From Branchinecta lynchi (taxonomy: Eukaryota; Arthropoda; Branchiopoda; Anostraca; Branchinectidae), in assembly GCA_023053575.1 (NCBI GenBank), contig JAKZAP010000016.1, forward strand, positions 14,030,030 to 14,094,029: a stretch of DNA of 64,000 bases. Reading direction: 5' to 3'. The position numbers and the translations under genes were made by a program. Under the pieces are notes generated by a model. It had not been told where the DNA came from. It saw only the letters and a list, made by a program, of their open reading frames with translations, and did no database searches. Positions 9,801 through 21,592 of the stretch are shown piece by piece. How positions within the stretch are numbered: position 1 is the first letter of the stretch; the number at the start of each line of letters is the position of its first letter.

Positions 9801-10914
9801 CTGCTTCTCCATTGTCTTCCCCCGTTCCTGCTTCTAGCTCGGCCTCTCCTTCTTTGTCATCGGTGGTCAGCGACTCTTGTGCCTCCTCCGGCACATCTTC
9901 CTCAGCTGGTGACATTTCTTCGTCAGCTATCTCCCCACCTTCAGTATCTGCCGGTTCTGTCGCCTCACCTTCTTCTTCATTGACTGTTTCTGCGTTTTCT
10001 AGTTCGGCTGGTTCTGCTTCGGAAGCGGCAGGATCGTCCTCAAGGGCTTCATCGGCATCTGTCGGTTGGTCTTCTCCAGCTGGTTCTTCTACAGCTAGCT
10101 CATCCTCATTAACTTCGCCACCATCGGTATTTGCGGGCTGTTCTTCTTCGTCAACAGGTTCTTCGGCTGGTTCATCAGCGGCAGGCTCTTCCTCATTACC
10201 TTCACCGCCAGCTGTATCTGCAGGCTGTTCTTCCTCAACAGGTTCTTCGTGCGGCTCGTCAGTGGTAGGCTCCTCCTTATTAACTTCACCAGCATCGTCA
10301 TCTGTGGGCTGTTCCTCGTCAGCGGGTTCTTCGACCGTTTCATCAGCGGCAAGTTCGTCCTCATTACCTTCACCGCCATCAGTATCTGTATGCTGTTCTT
10401 CTTCGCCAACGGGTTCTTCGGCCGGTTCATCAGCGGCAGGCTCATCCTCATTACCTTCACCACCATCGGTATCTGCGGGCAGTTCTTCGTCAGCGGGTTC
10501 TTCGGCTGGTTCATTAGCGGCAGGTTCATCCTCATTACCTTCGCCACCATCTTCGCCCGCCGACTCTCCTTCCTCGTTGACTGTTTCTTCTCCTGTTTCA
10601 CCTAAGTCCGACTCATCTTCATTAGCTTCACCCAAATTGTCATCAGCTGGCTGGTCTTCCTCAGTCACTTCTTCTTCAGGTACCTCCTCTTCAACTGCAT
10701 CACCTGGTGGCTGCTCTTCTGATGGGAGCTCTTCCCCTGTCTCCGCCTCGGTCTGAAGATCATTTTCGCTCGTTTCTGCTTGGTCTTCTGGGTCGAAGTG
10801 ACTGGTGTCCGAGACTTCATCCACGGGAGTCTCAAGGATTTCTTCAACTGGCTCTGAGCCGAAGGAGGAGGTTTCGGAGATGGTACCAGTGGATGTCTTA
10901 GTCTTATACTTGCC
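9801..10914 (-). CDS. tau: tau-like gene, exon 7, long acidic repeat domain
   Basis: Acceptor TTTTCCTAG, phase 0, begins GKYKTKTSTGTISETSSFGS and runs 371 codons plus one base to donor GTAAGC. It is dominated by Glu, Asp, Ala, Pro and Gly, with about six tandem units like GGEGNEDEPAADEPAEEP. Probably intrinsically disordered and strongly negative, so it could act as a spacer projecting from the microtubule or modulate binding (inference). No catalytic motif is visible. The opposite strand also reads as a long Ser-rich frame, an artefact of Glu/Ala codons. Whether every transcript includes it is unknown. Confidence 0.88.
10048..10548 (-). repeat. Coding tandem repeat, 28-29 residues x ~6
   Basis: Within exon 7, units of 84-87 nt start with GGEGNEDEP, GGEGNEDEL, AGEVNKEEP, GGEGNEEEP or GGEVNEDEL and end in forms of EEPVDEEEQPADTD. 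All unit lengths are multiples of three, so the frame is kept. It corresponds to about residues 426-592. This is a minisatellite under coding constraint, likely length-polymorphic. Confidence 0.85.
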
Positions 10915-12419
10915 CTAGGAAAAAGATAAAAAGAAAAACGGTGTCAGTCTATATTTGCAGTTGAGCATCATATTTTTGTCAATACATTATGCCCTGGGAG
11001 GGGGATGATACTCATGTGTGCTTCGTTCCATTCCCGGCTCGCTTCCGAGATGCTCTGCTGTAGGACAAAAGCACAGCCAACTGCTCAGTAATATTATTTA
11101 GGATCCATCATACAGTTTTTCAGTTAATATTTTTAATCTGTTCCAGATTTTTAATCTGTTCCCCAGGACCTTCGAATGGTCCTGCTCTTTTTAGGATATA
11201 TTGTACCATTGGTGGGCTAATTTCTTAATATGTCCTCCCCCTTCGAAATGTCCTGCTCTTATGAGGTGTTTTCCAAGAAAACCCGATGGCCTGTTTATCT
11301 TGGATCTGCAAGGAATAGTACACCAGCATCGAAACGCTATGCTGCTGAATGTGTGTACCAAAATGAAGCACTTTGGTGCCTCTTGGTTAAACATTTCACG
11401 TTGCCTCGCTCCTACCTTATATGCCTTTGTTTGCGTGCTATACCTCTGGTGGGCATGTTTTTTTTACTCTTGCCTACGTTCGGTTACCTCCGGGCTGTAT
11501 TTCTTGCCCACTTGTACAACATAGCCTGCTTGGCTTACAGCCCGTTCAGACGAGGCCGAAATCAAGTGACTTCACGTCACTTCTGCTTTTGCTTTCCTTG
11601 AACAAATTTCAAGCTTTCAACCAGGGTCTGCCTGAACAGACAGTCTGCTAATGCGCATTCCCGTCACCGTCTGCGATCTTTTGAGTCGCGATCGATTAGG
11701 TCAGTTGAAGAAAGGCCTTGGACGTTGGAGCTATGACTCAAAATGGTTGTGACTTCGTGGGCCATACGGATGTAAGGCTGTACAAGCCACGCAATCTTTC
11801 GCGCCTCTTCGTTGATTTGATGTAGGACGGGAATAAGTTATAATAGGGATGTAACTTGCCCCATCTGTAAGGAGTTCGATCTACGGGTGTGTCCTTTTCT
11901 GCTCACGTGCCGAATGGAGGGGGGGAGGTGCTTGTACAGTCACACACAAATCCTAGATTTTTAGGCACGGTGCTCATACGGTGGGACACCATTCCCTAGA
12001 GCAAGGGCGGGCATTGTGTCATTGCTCCAGGCCATGGTGCTCCAGCGTTGGACCATTGGATCCGTGTATTATTTTTGTTTGACTGGCTTTGAATCTTGAA
12101 AAGCATCTACCGTACGGGTTTCCATCTTGACAACCCGTCGTTACAATGTCAGAAGTTTCATAACAGATGACAGATAACACAAAGATGCACGGTTTCAACA
12201 GATAACACTTGGGACTGCTGACTTTTGCGACATCACGATGGCAAACACTAAAAGTCAGCAGATATATTTTCGGCGATGTTTCGGCTCTTCTTCTATGAAT
12301 GACGGTTTAACGCGTAAAGTTTTAAAAACGTAACAGCTACCATCCTAAAAAAAAAATCTCCAGCATTCCCAGCAATCCCATGATGCGCGTTCCGTGTATC
12401 ATGACTACCATGTTTTTAT
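10915..12419. other. Intron 6, distal part: nothing recognised
   Basis: No repeat family or coding sequence identified. Open frames at 11191-11651 on both strands lack recognisable features. A block near 12265-12300 resembles the ribozyme family weakly (GCGATGTTTCGGCTCTTCT). Confidence 0.5.
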
Positions 12420-13225
12420 GGCACTTGCAGCTCCGCTCAAGTGCCATATACCGATCACTTGTCGGTCTGTCGGTCTTTCGTCTCAGGGCCACTCATCTCG
12501 AGTTAGGGTACTTCCAGAAGTGCTAGGATGATGAAACTTGGCAGGCTTAGTTAGGGACACTACCAAACTAACTTTGAAATAGTAATTTTCCTGTTTCACC
12601 ACCATGGGGAGAGTGGAGGGAGGGGGAATCCGGAATATTGACGTATTTTTAACTTTTGAAGGGGGAATCGGATCTTAATGAAATTCAATATTTGGAAAGA
12701 CCTCATGTCTCAGATGTCCCATTTTAAGTCGGGAATGGATCCGGTGACTTTGGGGGGAGTTGGGGGGGGGGAGCGGAAATCGTGTGACATGTTGTAGATG
12801 GATCTGGATGAAACTTGGTTGGAAGAACAAGCACAAGCCCCAGATACATATAGTTGACGAGACCAGATCGGATCCGAGCACTGTGGCGGAGTTGGAGGGA
12901 GGGTTTCGGAATTCCGGTGATCCCGACTTAAGATGCTTACACATGTGCTAGGACGATGAAACTTGACAGGCATGTCAGGGACCCGACCAAACTAACTTGG
13001 AAATAGTCACTTCCCCGATCCGACCACCGTGGGGGGAGTGAAGGGAGGGGGAATCGGGAATATTGACGTATTGATAACTTTTGAACGGGGAATCGGATCT
13101 TAATGAAACTTGATATTTGGAAAAAGGTCGTGTCTCAGATGCCACACTAGATGCCACACTTCAAGTCAAGAATGGATCCGGTGACTTTGGGGGGAGTTGG
13201 AGGGGGAACCGGAAATCGTGTGGCA

Positions 13226-13366
13226 TTTATTCAAACAATGTTTACAACGGAGACGTCAGCTATGATTTTTCATCAGCGATATTTCGGCCCTTCTTGGCAA
13301 GGGTCCTCGTCAGGCTGTTAATCTTCTGGTTCAACTTCGGGGAAGGAAACAAACCTGTAATCTAGT
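13226..13366 (-). mobile_element. Solo ribozyme-bearing Penelope terminal repeat
   Basis: Starts TTTATTCAAACAATGTTTAC or its near relative and ends in AAACAAACCTGTAATC. It is inserted in a GATGAAACTTGG repeat unit; the uninterrupted unit is seen nearby at about 13795-13830. Confidence 0.65.
13274..13317 (-). ncRNA. Minimal hammerhead ribozyme, CAGC type
   Basis: CAGC, CTGACGA, stem II as in the 8-kb copies, GAAA, TATC, GCTG. Compared with the 8-kb copies, stem I changed on both sides (GAGC/GCTC to CAGC/GCTG), N7 is C, and the cleavage base is C. All three changes are allowed by the hammerhead model. Confidence 0.8.
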
Positions 13367-14049
13367 TAAGAGTGGACGGATCGTGATGAAACTTGGTGGG
13401 AAGAACAAGCACAAGTCCTAGAGACAGAGCTGACAAGACCAGACCGGATCCGAGCACTGTGGGGGGAGCTGGAGGGAGGGTTCCGGAATTCCGGTGATCC
13501 CGACTTAAGGGGCTTACACATGTGCTAGGACGATGAAACTTGGCAGGCATATTAGGGACGCGACCAGAATTGCTTTGAAATAGTCATCCAACCACCATCC
13601 AACCAACGATCCAACCATCGAGGGGGAGTGAAGGGAGTGAATACGAAATATTGACGTATTTATAGCTTTTGAACGGGGAATCGGATCTTAATGAAACTTG
13701 ATATTTGGAAATACCTGGTGTCTCAGATGTCACACTTCAGGTCCGGAATGAATCCACTGACTTTGGGGGGGGGGGAGTTCGAGGGGGAGGACGGAAATCG
13801 TGTGACATGTCCAGAGTGGATGGATCGGGATGGAACTTGGTGGGAAGAACAAGCACAAGCCCTAGATACATAGTTGACAAGACCTGACCGGATCTGAGGA
13901 CTGTGGGGAGAGTTGGAGGGAGGGTTCCGGAATTCCGGTGATCGCAGTTTAAGGTAGACTACTTCCAGATGTGCTACGACGATGAAACTTGGCTTGAACA
14001 TTAGAGACTTGACAAGATTGGCCTAAAAATTGTCATTTCCCAGATCCGA

Positions 14050-15350
14050 CCATCGCTTAAAGTACTCATCTTAACGTAAAGTACAAAAATACTTTTAAGC
14101 AAAACCTACATTTTCATGATCCCCATGAGCCCATGATCATTTTTGCCTCGAGGGTTTTGATTACAGATGAATTTCTAGAGCCCTTAAAGTGCGCATCATC
14201 ACAGCACCAAACGATACATTCTCGTGATTTCCAAGGGTCCATCGTCATCCTTATTTACCACGTCTCAAAAGTGCCATATGAGCTTCCAGCTCTTATTAAA
14301 CTACGCTCAAAGCAAGCACCCATACGCACCCAAACGACATCAATGGGGCTTTTTCTAATTTCGTCAGAAACACATTTACTTATTAAACATGGCGCACATC
14401 CTCGTAACGAAGACTTGTGAGACTTCGGACATTGTACTCCCCCCCCCACATTTTTTTTTTTTTTTGGGGGGGAGGACTCTGAATTAAACAGCAGTGGTAA
14501 CAGTGTAGGACATTTTTCGGAATTCTGCAAACGGTCCCTAGCCCCTTCCGTGCGATATCATTCTCTCGGAAAGGAAAAGAAGTGAAAAGCAACAAAAGAT
14601 AAGACTGTATTAACGATATTCGAAAAAGTGCACAAGTACAATTACTATAGACAAAACATGTTGTGTATGCGGGGGAAGCACCATTTTAAATGCTACCAAA
14701 ACTATATCTTTTATTTCTGATTCTAATGAGCTCAGCATACTAGACGGACGCTTAAAACAGGCGTTTTCCCTGATTTAGTCTCTCTGATTTATTTCTCTTT
14801 CAGAGACACCTAATGATAGTATTATTTTTAAGTAACGATGACGCTGATTCATGTTCGGTGTTGTTAAACAGATTAGTCACCTGAGAGTACAGTAGAGGTG
14901 TGCTTATGTGAACGTCTGCTAACAGTGAACGATCGCCGAAAAAACCCACTAAAAACCAAACCAGGCACTTTTTACTAAGATTACTTGCAATAACCACTCC
15001 CGCTTTTGTTACTTTTTGAATATTTTGCTAATTCACGGCTGAAAGTGACTGAGCTGACACCTGTTTTGCTTTTTATAATTTGAAAAGTTTGCCACGAGGA
15101 ACGCACCTTCAATGGAGAAGATGTCGGTCCGAACCTGCAGATTCGTGTTTAGAGGAAGGACCTTTTTAGTAAATTCGAAATCAAAGAAAGTTAACTGAAT
15201 TTCTAACTTCAAGTTTGTGCCAGGATAACTCTGAAATAGTTGACTTTTTAGGTGATATCTAGTTTGTTATTTTTCTTACCATTTTACTTTTTTATGTGCA
15301 AGTAACAAAGCCAGGGCAGTGTGACAGTTAAAAAAGTGTTCAAATAAACA
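14050..15350. other. Intron 6: mostly unassigned
   Basis: Contains a fragment of the GATGAAACTTGG family start (14260-14300), a C/T/G homopolymer hairpin at 14440-14475 and AT-rich sequence. No gene seen. Confidence 0.5.
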
Positions 15351-15354
15351 TGCC

Positions 15355-15660
15355 TCTACTGTATCGTTCTGCGATATTTCGGTCCTTCTAGGCATGGGTC
15401 CTCTTCAGTCCGTATATACAAATTCAACTTGTGAAACAACAAGTGAATGTTGCGGCAACTTGAATTTGTGGTTTTTGAGAGTCAACCCCTGCGAACCGAC
15501 TGAGGGGGAAAGTAACGGTGACATTTCTTTATGAATCCTGTTTTGGCTGCACGACTGACCGTGATTTTAAGTTGCTACACGTTACTTGCTTTGAATCGAG
15601 GTTAGATTCTTAGCAACGACCTGGAGAGGACCATCGCCAAGAAGGGCCGAAAGGATCAGC
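15355..15660. mobile_element. Degenerate ribozyme-family inverted element
   Basis: On the left, minus strand, CTGAAGA and GAAATATCGC survive but the stems are weak. On the right, plus strand, the block reads CTGGAGA, so the core is broken. The interior of about 190 bp has no recognisable coding sequence. Confidence 0.5.
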
Positions 15661-15685
15661 TGGATAATCGACTTAGCAATCTTAG

Positions 15686-15962
15686 ATATAGGGCGATTCT
15701 GGCGATCTGGAAAGCTCCGTTAGTTCTTATGCCTTCTGTTTTTGCGACTTCGGATAAACCCGCTTCGATTTCCAGACCTGTTTTTGCGCTCCGCTAGATT
15801 TGGGAAGTGACGTGCAAAGCGAATCCATTACTGGAGTGGAAAGTGATCTCGGCAAGTCAGCGAGAAGTTGTAAAGGTGCAAGACTTTCCGTTAGTTCTTG
15901 CTCTCGGCACGCTTTTCTTTTTGGAAAGCAAATCCGTGAGAATGTCAGAATCGTCCTATTAT
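15686..15962. mobile_element. TIR MITE, GGGCGATTCTGGCGATC ends, copy 1
   Basis: GGGCGATTCTGGCGATCTGG at the left; the right end is decayed (GAATGTCAGAATCGTCC). Interior words GGAAAGTGATCTC and AGAAGTTGTAAAGG are shared with 21315-21592. Confidence 0.65.
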
Positions 15963-16426
15963 TTGTATGGTCTAGATGGCTTAATGGAGAGGTGAAGGAG
16001 TAATTTTCTGAATTCCTACTGCCGGACGAAACGAGACTGCAAGCTTCTAGACTTACGTGTAGAATAAAAAGGAAGCAGTAGGCAATTTAGGAAGAACAAT
16101 CTTAGGCCTAGCGAGATACAACGAGCAATTACAAACTCTAAACTTCGTGAAAAACAATGCAGATGGCACCACATTCGGTACAACAAGAGCAATAAATGGA
16201 GAGAACAACAGCCTAGCCTCCTTGTCTGCATCTCTTTATTCTTGTTCGGATCAACAGACTGCCAATTTTGAAGAGCACTGGCGTCCGCGTAGCCTCTATA
16301 TTGGTTACTCTCGCTGCTAATGCTCTCACCATCTGGCTAACATGGTAACAGCAGACAAATTGGCTCATATTGGCTCTAACCGCTCAAACGATAACTCTAT
16401 CATTTATTTTGCCTTTAATATTAAAG

Positions 16427-16878
16427 CACAACTCTTACTTATGATCATTTCCCCGTGAAACGGATCAGAAAAATGTTTTCCGAAAATACCATTACTTTCC
16501 ATCTGAAATTAGCGATTTTTTTGTTAGAGCTTGTCGACTCTATCCAGCCCTCCTGCTCTCCTACGCGGCGGCTGGGCGCAAAACATTTGAAAACTGAACG
16601 CACCGTTGTTAAAAAGTTGGAAAACCAAGCAAATAAAAGAAGTAAAAAACAGACGATTCTCATAGCCTTATATGTGAAAGAGTCGTCAGCGGACATTAAA
16701 GATTCTGGCAAATTTTGCATTGTGTGACAGACAAAACTCTGCACATCCGAAAAAACGCTAAAAATTCGAGGCAGAAAACGAAACAATGGAGAAAGGTGGG
16801 GATTTTAGAAGCTTGTGATTGTACATGGGAGCTAGGTATGTTATAAAAGGCAGAATAAGTAAGAGGTGTCCTTTAAAG
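16427..16878 (+). repeat. ~450-bp dispersed repeat, copy 1
   Basis: Nearly collinear with 19817-20267: shared AAAATACCATT, TCTATCCAGCC, GAAAACTGAACGC, GGCAAA and AATGGAGAAAGGTGGGGAT. Short open frames on both strands are not conserved between copies, so it is treated as non-coding. Confidence 0.65.
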
Positions 16879-16945
16879 TACTACTGAAAGTGTTCACTTT
16901 TCGTCAGGCTTCCGTCAGTCCTCACTTGGCGATCCGCCTTGTCCA

Positions 16946-17236
16946 TGTTAAGTGTTTCAAGCGGACTAGTTTCTGAAAGTCTCCATTTTCTCATTACTAA
17001 CACCTGTGACACAGAGATAGTAAAATATGAATCCATGAGATAAGATAATCAGTGGCACCAAAGTAGAACCTAATAGTTTTACTTTCTGCTTCAAAGACAG
17101 TATAAAGTGCTCGGGAAGCTGATTGCAGATTTTCTACTCTTCAACTTGTAATATAATTTACTAAACATTTCACAAGTGATCGAAAGGAGACAATGGGAGA
17201 CGTCCAGAAACTAGTTCGCTTGGGATTGAAGTGAAG
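16946..17236. mobile_element. TIR MITE, AAGCGGACTAGTTTC ends, copy 1
   Basis: AAGTGTTTCAAGCGGACTAG at the left and GAAACTAGTTCGCTTGG at the right are inverted. About 290 bp; copy 2 is at 24942-25212. Confidence 0.7.
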
Positions 17237-17282
17237 TATTGCGAATGTAAGGCTTGAAGCCAAGCTGACCATTCATTACAAA

Positions 17283-17717
17283 AGAAATACAAAACCGTGA
17301 TTTTCGGGGTTTTTTCTTGATCAGCTAGTTATCCCTCTAAAATGATGTGCGAGGGATAAATACAATTTCGGATTTCTCGGTTGCACTTTTGGCAAACCGT
17401 CCTCAGCGAAAAAAAACAGAACTAAATCATAAAATCCAACACAATACCAACAGAAAAAGGATGTGGAACCAACAAACCAGAAAACGACATGTAACATGTT
17501 CTTCTGGTGTTTAGTTACATGTCCTTTTGTGGTTTGTTGGTTCCGCATCGTGTTTCTGTTGGTTGGATTTTATGACTTTGTTTTTTTTTTCGCTGAGGAC
17601 GGTTTGCCGGAAGTGCAACCGAAATATCGAAATTATATTTATCCCTCGCTCATCATCTTAGAGGGATAACTAGCTGCTCAAAAAAAAACCTCGAAAATCA
17701 CGGTTTTATATTTCCGA
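17283..17717. mobile_element. Foldback element, ~215-bp arms
   Basis: An almost continuous palindrome: AATACAAAACCGTGATTTTC at the left is mirrored at the right, as are GCTAGTTATCCCTCTAA and ACCAACAAACCA. The loop lies near 17500. A transcript would form one long hairpin. A fragment recurs near 52190-52260. Confidence 0.8.
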
Positions 17718-18508
17718 AGTATTACGAATAGCCCAAACTGTCTGTGGTACGGCGGAGGTTGATGACGTGTTTCAGCATGGCACCCTCGACCCGCCTACAT
17801 AGTAACGGAAATATCCGACGTTGCAGGAGCATACAACAATGATCTCGATTGATTTGTTTCTCTGTTAAACTGAACGTTAAATTGAAATTGAACGGCCGAA
17901 TTTTTTCCATGTATTTCTCTCAAAAAGCATCTGGTCCATTTCGTGCACAGTTCTTATTTGGCAATGCCCAAGATTATCTCTGATGTGGCGGAAAATTTGA
18001 AAATAAAGCCGCGATTTTCGAAGTAGCGAGAATGAAAGTTTAGGCAAAATTAGATAAAGCTATTACGAGACGTCGAAAGTTTAGTAGCCTAGGCCTAATC
18101 TCGGGCAGTCGGTGGTCTTATGTCAGAGTATATCACTGATTATTTTAGATTAATGCACTAAACGAGTAATTTGTTTAAACCGAAAGCAGTGCCATCTTAT
18201 CCCTTCTAAATCAACTTCCACTGGATGGCAGTGAGTAACTTCATATCTTAGGTTCATCACTGGACTGGCTTATTGGAAGCCCATTATTTCACGAAAGTCA
18301 CGTGCTCAGTATATTAAGCACTGATTGGCCTCACAGTGCAGCTCCATCCTCGTTCATTGGTGGATCGTGGAGCGTAGACGGTGCGGGACTCTGTACGATA
18401 CATGCAAAGACAGAAACGTAAGTGAGTGATACATGTATGAACACGGTGAAATTGTGAACATTAAGACCTAATATTCCGGATCCAGAGGGAAGTAGCAAAG
18501 ATATAGAA

Positions 18509-19316
18509 CGTGTCCGAAAGCTGCAAAACGAACTAAAATGCTGAATTAATTTAGCATTTTATGCAGCATTTCGCTTTTGGACTTGAATGCAGCATTAATG
18601 CAGCATTAATTCAGCGTAAATTCATCAAGAATGCTAAATTTTATTCTGAATTTTCAAGAAGAAACTGGGGAATACGGCGATTCTCACAGAGAGTGTTCCA
18701 TCCTACTTACCGTAGTTACTACGCATGACGTCACGAATTCTGGCTTTTCGCCGTCAAGGCTGGAACGATTTTTCTATTTTCCAGCAAGATCTCACGCCAG
18801 GGGCGAATCCGACCAATCACGTTCCAGAGATGCGTAGTTACTACGCTTACCACGCTCCCGAGCATGGTAAGCAAATAGTAACTGTTAGTTACTATTCCGA
18901 CAAGGTTGGAACGGTCAGCGTAGTAACTTTTCGTGAGGATGGAACGGAAATAGTAACTAATAGTAACTATTGTTACAAGGGTGGAACACGCTCACAGTGT
19001 TTTCGCCTTTCGGCGGCAAACATAACAAATTCAAAAAGACATCTGACAATTCGGCAAACATTCTAAATTCTAAGACAACTGACGATCGTAACCAACGAAG
19101 AAAGGAAAGATAAGAAGATAAGAAGGCTGGAAATCAGTAGCTGATCGATTTTGTCTGCTTTATACAGCTAATTCTTTTTTCTTCTTCTTCTTCCTGACTT
19201 AAATTTTGCTATTCCAGAATTGTCAGAGAAGAAAAAAGGTAACACATTTCGGACAAAAAAAAGAAAATGCAGCATTAATGCAGCATTTACAGCAACAAAC
19301 AGCTTTTGGACACGTT
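18509..19316. mobile_element. ~0.8-kb TIR element hosting a nested MITE
   Basis: Ends ACGTGTCCGAAAGCTG and CAGCTTTTGGACACGT are inverted. Subterminal ATGCAGCATTAATGCAGC repeats occur at both ends. The GTAACTA MITE (18690-18993) sits inside. No transposase was seen, so it is non-autonomous. Confidence 0.7.
18690..18993. mobile_element. GTAACTA MITE, copy 1
   Basis: About 304 bp. Ends AGAGTGTTCCA and TGGAACACGCT are inverted, with CACAG next to both ends. The interior has palindromic GTAACTATTAGTTAC blocks and GACGTCACG. Near-identical relatives lie at 23190-23493 and 47107-47412. Confidence 0.8.
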
Positions 19317-19350
19317 CATAGTGAACATGAAGAGCTCAAAACTTTGTATC

Positions 19351-19375
19351 AGTAAGTAAGTAAGTAAGTAAGTAA
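19351..19375 (+). repeat. (AAGT)n microsatellite
   Basis: Six to seven AAGT units beside an AT-rich TTTATTTCTGACCCG sequence that looks like the tail of an inverted retroposon. Confidence 0.9.
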
Positions 19376-19816
19376 TTTATTTCTGACCCGCCATTTGAAA
19401 AGCGGAGTATGTAAAGTAATATAAAAGGATTAAATGAAACACAACAAAACAGAACATACAATTTTCCATTTCATCGGCCAGAAAATAATGTAGAGTGTCG
19501 TGCGCTGGCTGGGCCCAGTTTTCCATGATTTTTGGCAGAGCCGACGAAATTTCCAAAAGTGTGACGCATGCATCTTTAACTTGGAAACGTTTAGAATGTG
19601 GGAACGGTATAACTGTGGCGAAGCAGGTGCTTCGCATACTTAAAAGAACATCTTCTGTGGGACGACAGAACCGTTCTATTTCCAAAAAGTTACTAAATAA
19701 GCGCAAGTGCGCCCCTTTAGTCCAGGGGACCCCTTGAAAGTAGACCCTTGAATTTACCAGGGAAATATGTGGGGGTGACAGCAAGTACAAAGAGACTGAA
19801 ACACTGAATGCGTTAA

Positions 19817-20267
19817 AGTACAACTCTTACTAGAAACGATCTTTTCACGATGAAACGGATAAAACCTTTCTCGAAAATACCATTCTTTTCCATCTGAATT
19901 TAACCATTTTCTTGTTAGCACTTGGCGGTTCTATCCAGCCTTCCTGCTATACGACGCGAAAGCTAGGTGCAAAACGTTTGAAAACTGAACGCGCCGTCGT
20001 TAAAAAGTAGGAAAACTAAGCAAATAAAAGAAGTCAAAAACAGAAGTTCTCATATCTTTGTGTGTGAAAGAATTGTCAGCGGACGTTGAAGATCCTGGCA
20101 AACGTTACGTTGCGTAACGGGCAAAACTCGGCACGGACGAAAAAGACCTATAAATTCGTAGGCACAAAACGGAACAATGGAGAAAGGTGGGGATTGTAGA
20201 AGCTTATAATCCTATAAGGTAGCTAGGCATATTGTAAAAGGAGAAAAGGCAAGAGGGGTCCTTGAAA
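19817..20267 (+). repeat. ~450-bp dispersed repeat, copy 2
   Basis: Direct-orientation relative of 16427-16878, about 3.4 kb away in the same intron (6). Ends beside GAGGGGTCCTTGAAAG, which matches GAGGTGTCCTTTAAAG in copy 1. Confidence 0.65.
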
Positions 20268-20479
20268 GACACGCTAGTTCGAACTTATGAAAACGTCTCC
20301 GTGGTAATATATAATCGTTCCGTGAAAAGTTATATTCTATAGTAGACTAACACGGATACCAATTTTTATAATACAAAATTTGCATGACTGGAAGGGATGT
20401 ATAAAGTTGAGCCTAACTGTAACCCAATGTCACTAGGCTGACTCGGGTTAATATTCAGTAAAAAGTATCTATGATTTCC

Positions 20480-20782
20480 CGATGAAAAATTTATTTCAAA
20501 ATAGTACTATGAAGTAGTACGAAAAAGTAGTATGCAGTACTAACGATGCTACTACATTCTTCTACTTCAAGGCTACCGTGTTACTGCATACTACTATATG
20601 CTACTACTAGCACGGCTGGATGCCACTATGGCAAGACAGGATGCTACTGGATACTACTAGATAAGATTGGACCAGTCTGAGGCACATTAAATGATAGTAT
20701 TCTTTGCTATTAGATAGTATCACATGCAACGTTTTCGTACTATTACCATACTACTACGCAGGATACAAATTTTTCATCGGGT
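20480..20782. mobile_element. GTAGTA-rich TIR MITE, copy 1
   Basis: Ends CCGATGAAAAATTT and AATTTTTCATCGGG are inverted. The interior is rich in TAGTA/TACTA words, such as TAGTACTATGAAGTAGTAC. Copies lie at 25446-25693 and 61693-62001. Confidence 0.75.
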
Positions 20783-21198
20783 TTGGAATCTAAAGGTTAC
20801 CTTTTTACATGCAGTGTAAATGTCTATTTTCTCGGTACAGGCTATTCTAGAAAAATCTAAAGGCTTTTTTTTCTTTCTAGGGGGTTCGAGAAAGGCATGG
20901 CAGCCCCACTAATATTCTATGCAAGTCTACGGAGGTAAATGGAAATGGAAAAGGTAAGCAGATGACTATTTTCAGTCTACTGTACAGGAAACGACTATAC
21001 TACTGTAATAACGACGGTTCTAAAGTTATTGTCAATCTAGCACAATTCAGCTTAGAAGGGACTTGTACGGATACCGTGAGAACTGAAATGCTATTGGCCC
21101 TTTTAACAGCCAAACTCCTTGACAGACGCTGGGGTGATTGATTTGTCTAGAAAAAATGAGAACGTTCGCGCAAGGTAGGAAAAAAGGTGATTATATAG

Positions 21199-21308
21199 CA
21201 GGCCCGTATCCAGAAATGTATTTCGGGGGGGGGGGGGGGTCCTTTCGGGAGGGGTCTTATGCCTGCGGGTCCGACAAAAAAGTCCCCCCCCCCCTGGATA
21301 CGGCCTTG
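21199..21308. mobile_element. hAT-like MITE A, TSD TTATATAG/TTATAAAG
   Basis: Ends CAGGCCCGTATCCAG and CTGGATACGGCCTTG. The 8-bp flanks differ at one base. Short copy of 110 bp. Confidence 0.8.
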
Positions 21309-21314
21309 TTATAA

Positions 21315-21592
21315 AGCGATTCTGACAATCTCGAAAGCTGCGGTAGTTTGTGCTCCCGCTGTTCTTCCAACTTCGGCTAGAACTCGCTCGACTTCCCAGA
21401 GTTGACTTCCTGTTTTCGCGCTCTGATAGTTTCCGCCAGTGGCGTGGAAAGTGAGTCCACTACATGAGTGGAAAGTGATCTCCACAAGGTAGAGAGAAGT
21501 TGTAAAGGCGCAACGACTTTCCGTTAGTCATTTCGCTCGCCGTTTCTCGCTTTCATTTTTAGCGAATCATGAGATCGCCAAAATCGCCCTTA
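21315..21592. mobile_element. TIR MITE, GGGCGATT family, copy 2
   Basis: AGCGATTCTGACAATCTCG at the left and GAGATCGCCAAAATCGCCC at the right are inverted. Lies directly beside MITE A at 21199-21308. Confidence 0.65.

Larger units (their letters stand above)
12420..14050 (+). repeat. GATGAAACTTGG repeat array
   Basis: About three tandem units. Each has GATGAAACTTGGCAGGCAT, a GGGGGGAGTGAAGGGAGGGG block, GGAATCGGATCTTAATGAAA and AAGAACAAGCACAAG. The first unit starts at AAGTGCCATATACCGATCAC. The ribozyme element at 13226-13366 interrupts one unit. Intron 6. Not coding. Confidence 0.75.

Noticed and set aside
10095..10601. Lys/Met-rich frame on the minus strand (168 codons) and hydrophobic plus-strand frame at 10249-10605
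   Set aside because: Both are shifted readings of the 84-87-nt coding repeat and have no independent support.
9812..10756. Long Ser-rich open frame (314 codons) on the plus strand
   Set aside because: It is the antisense of the acidic exon 7: Glu/Asp/Ala codons reversed give Ser/Gly/Leu codons. No splice or start context, and the composition is fully explained by the other strand.
12265..12300. Ribozyme-like block GCGATGTTTCGGCTCTTCT
   Set aside because: Only the GAAA side and part of stem II resemble the family; there is no CTGANGA partner.
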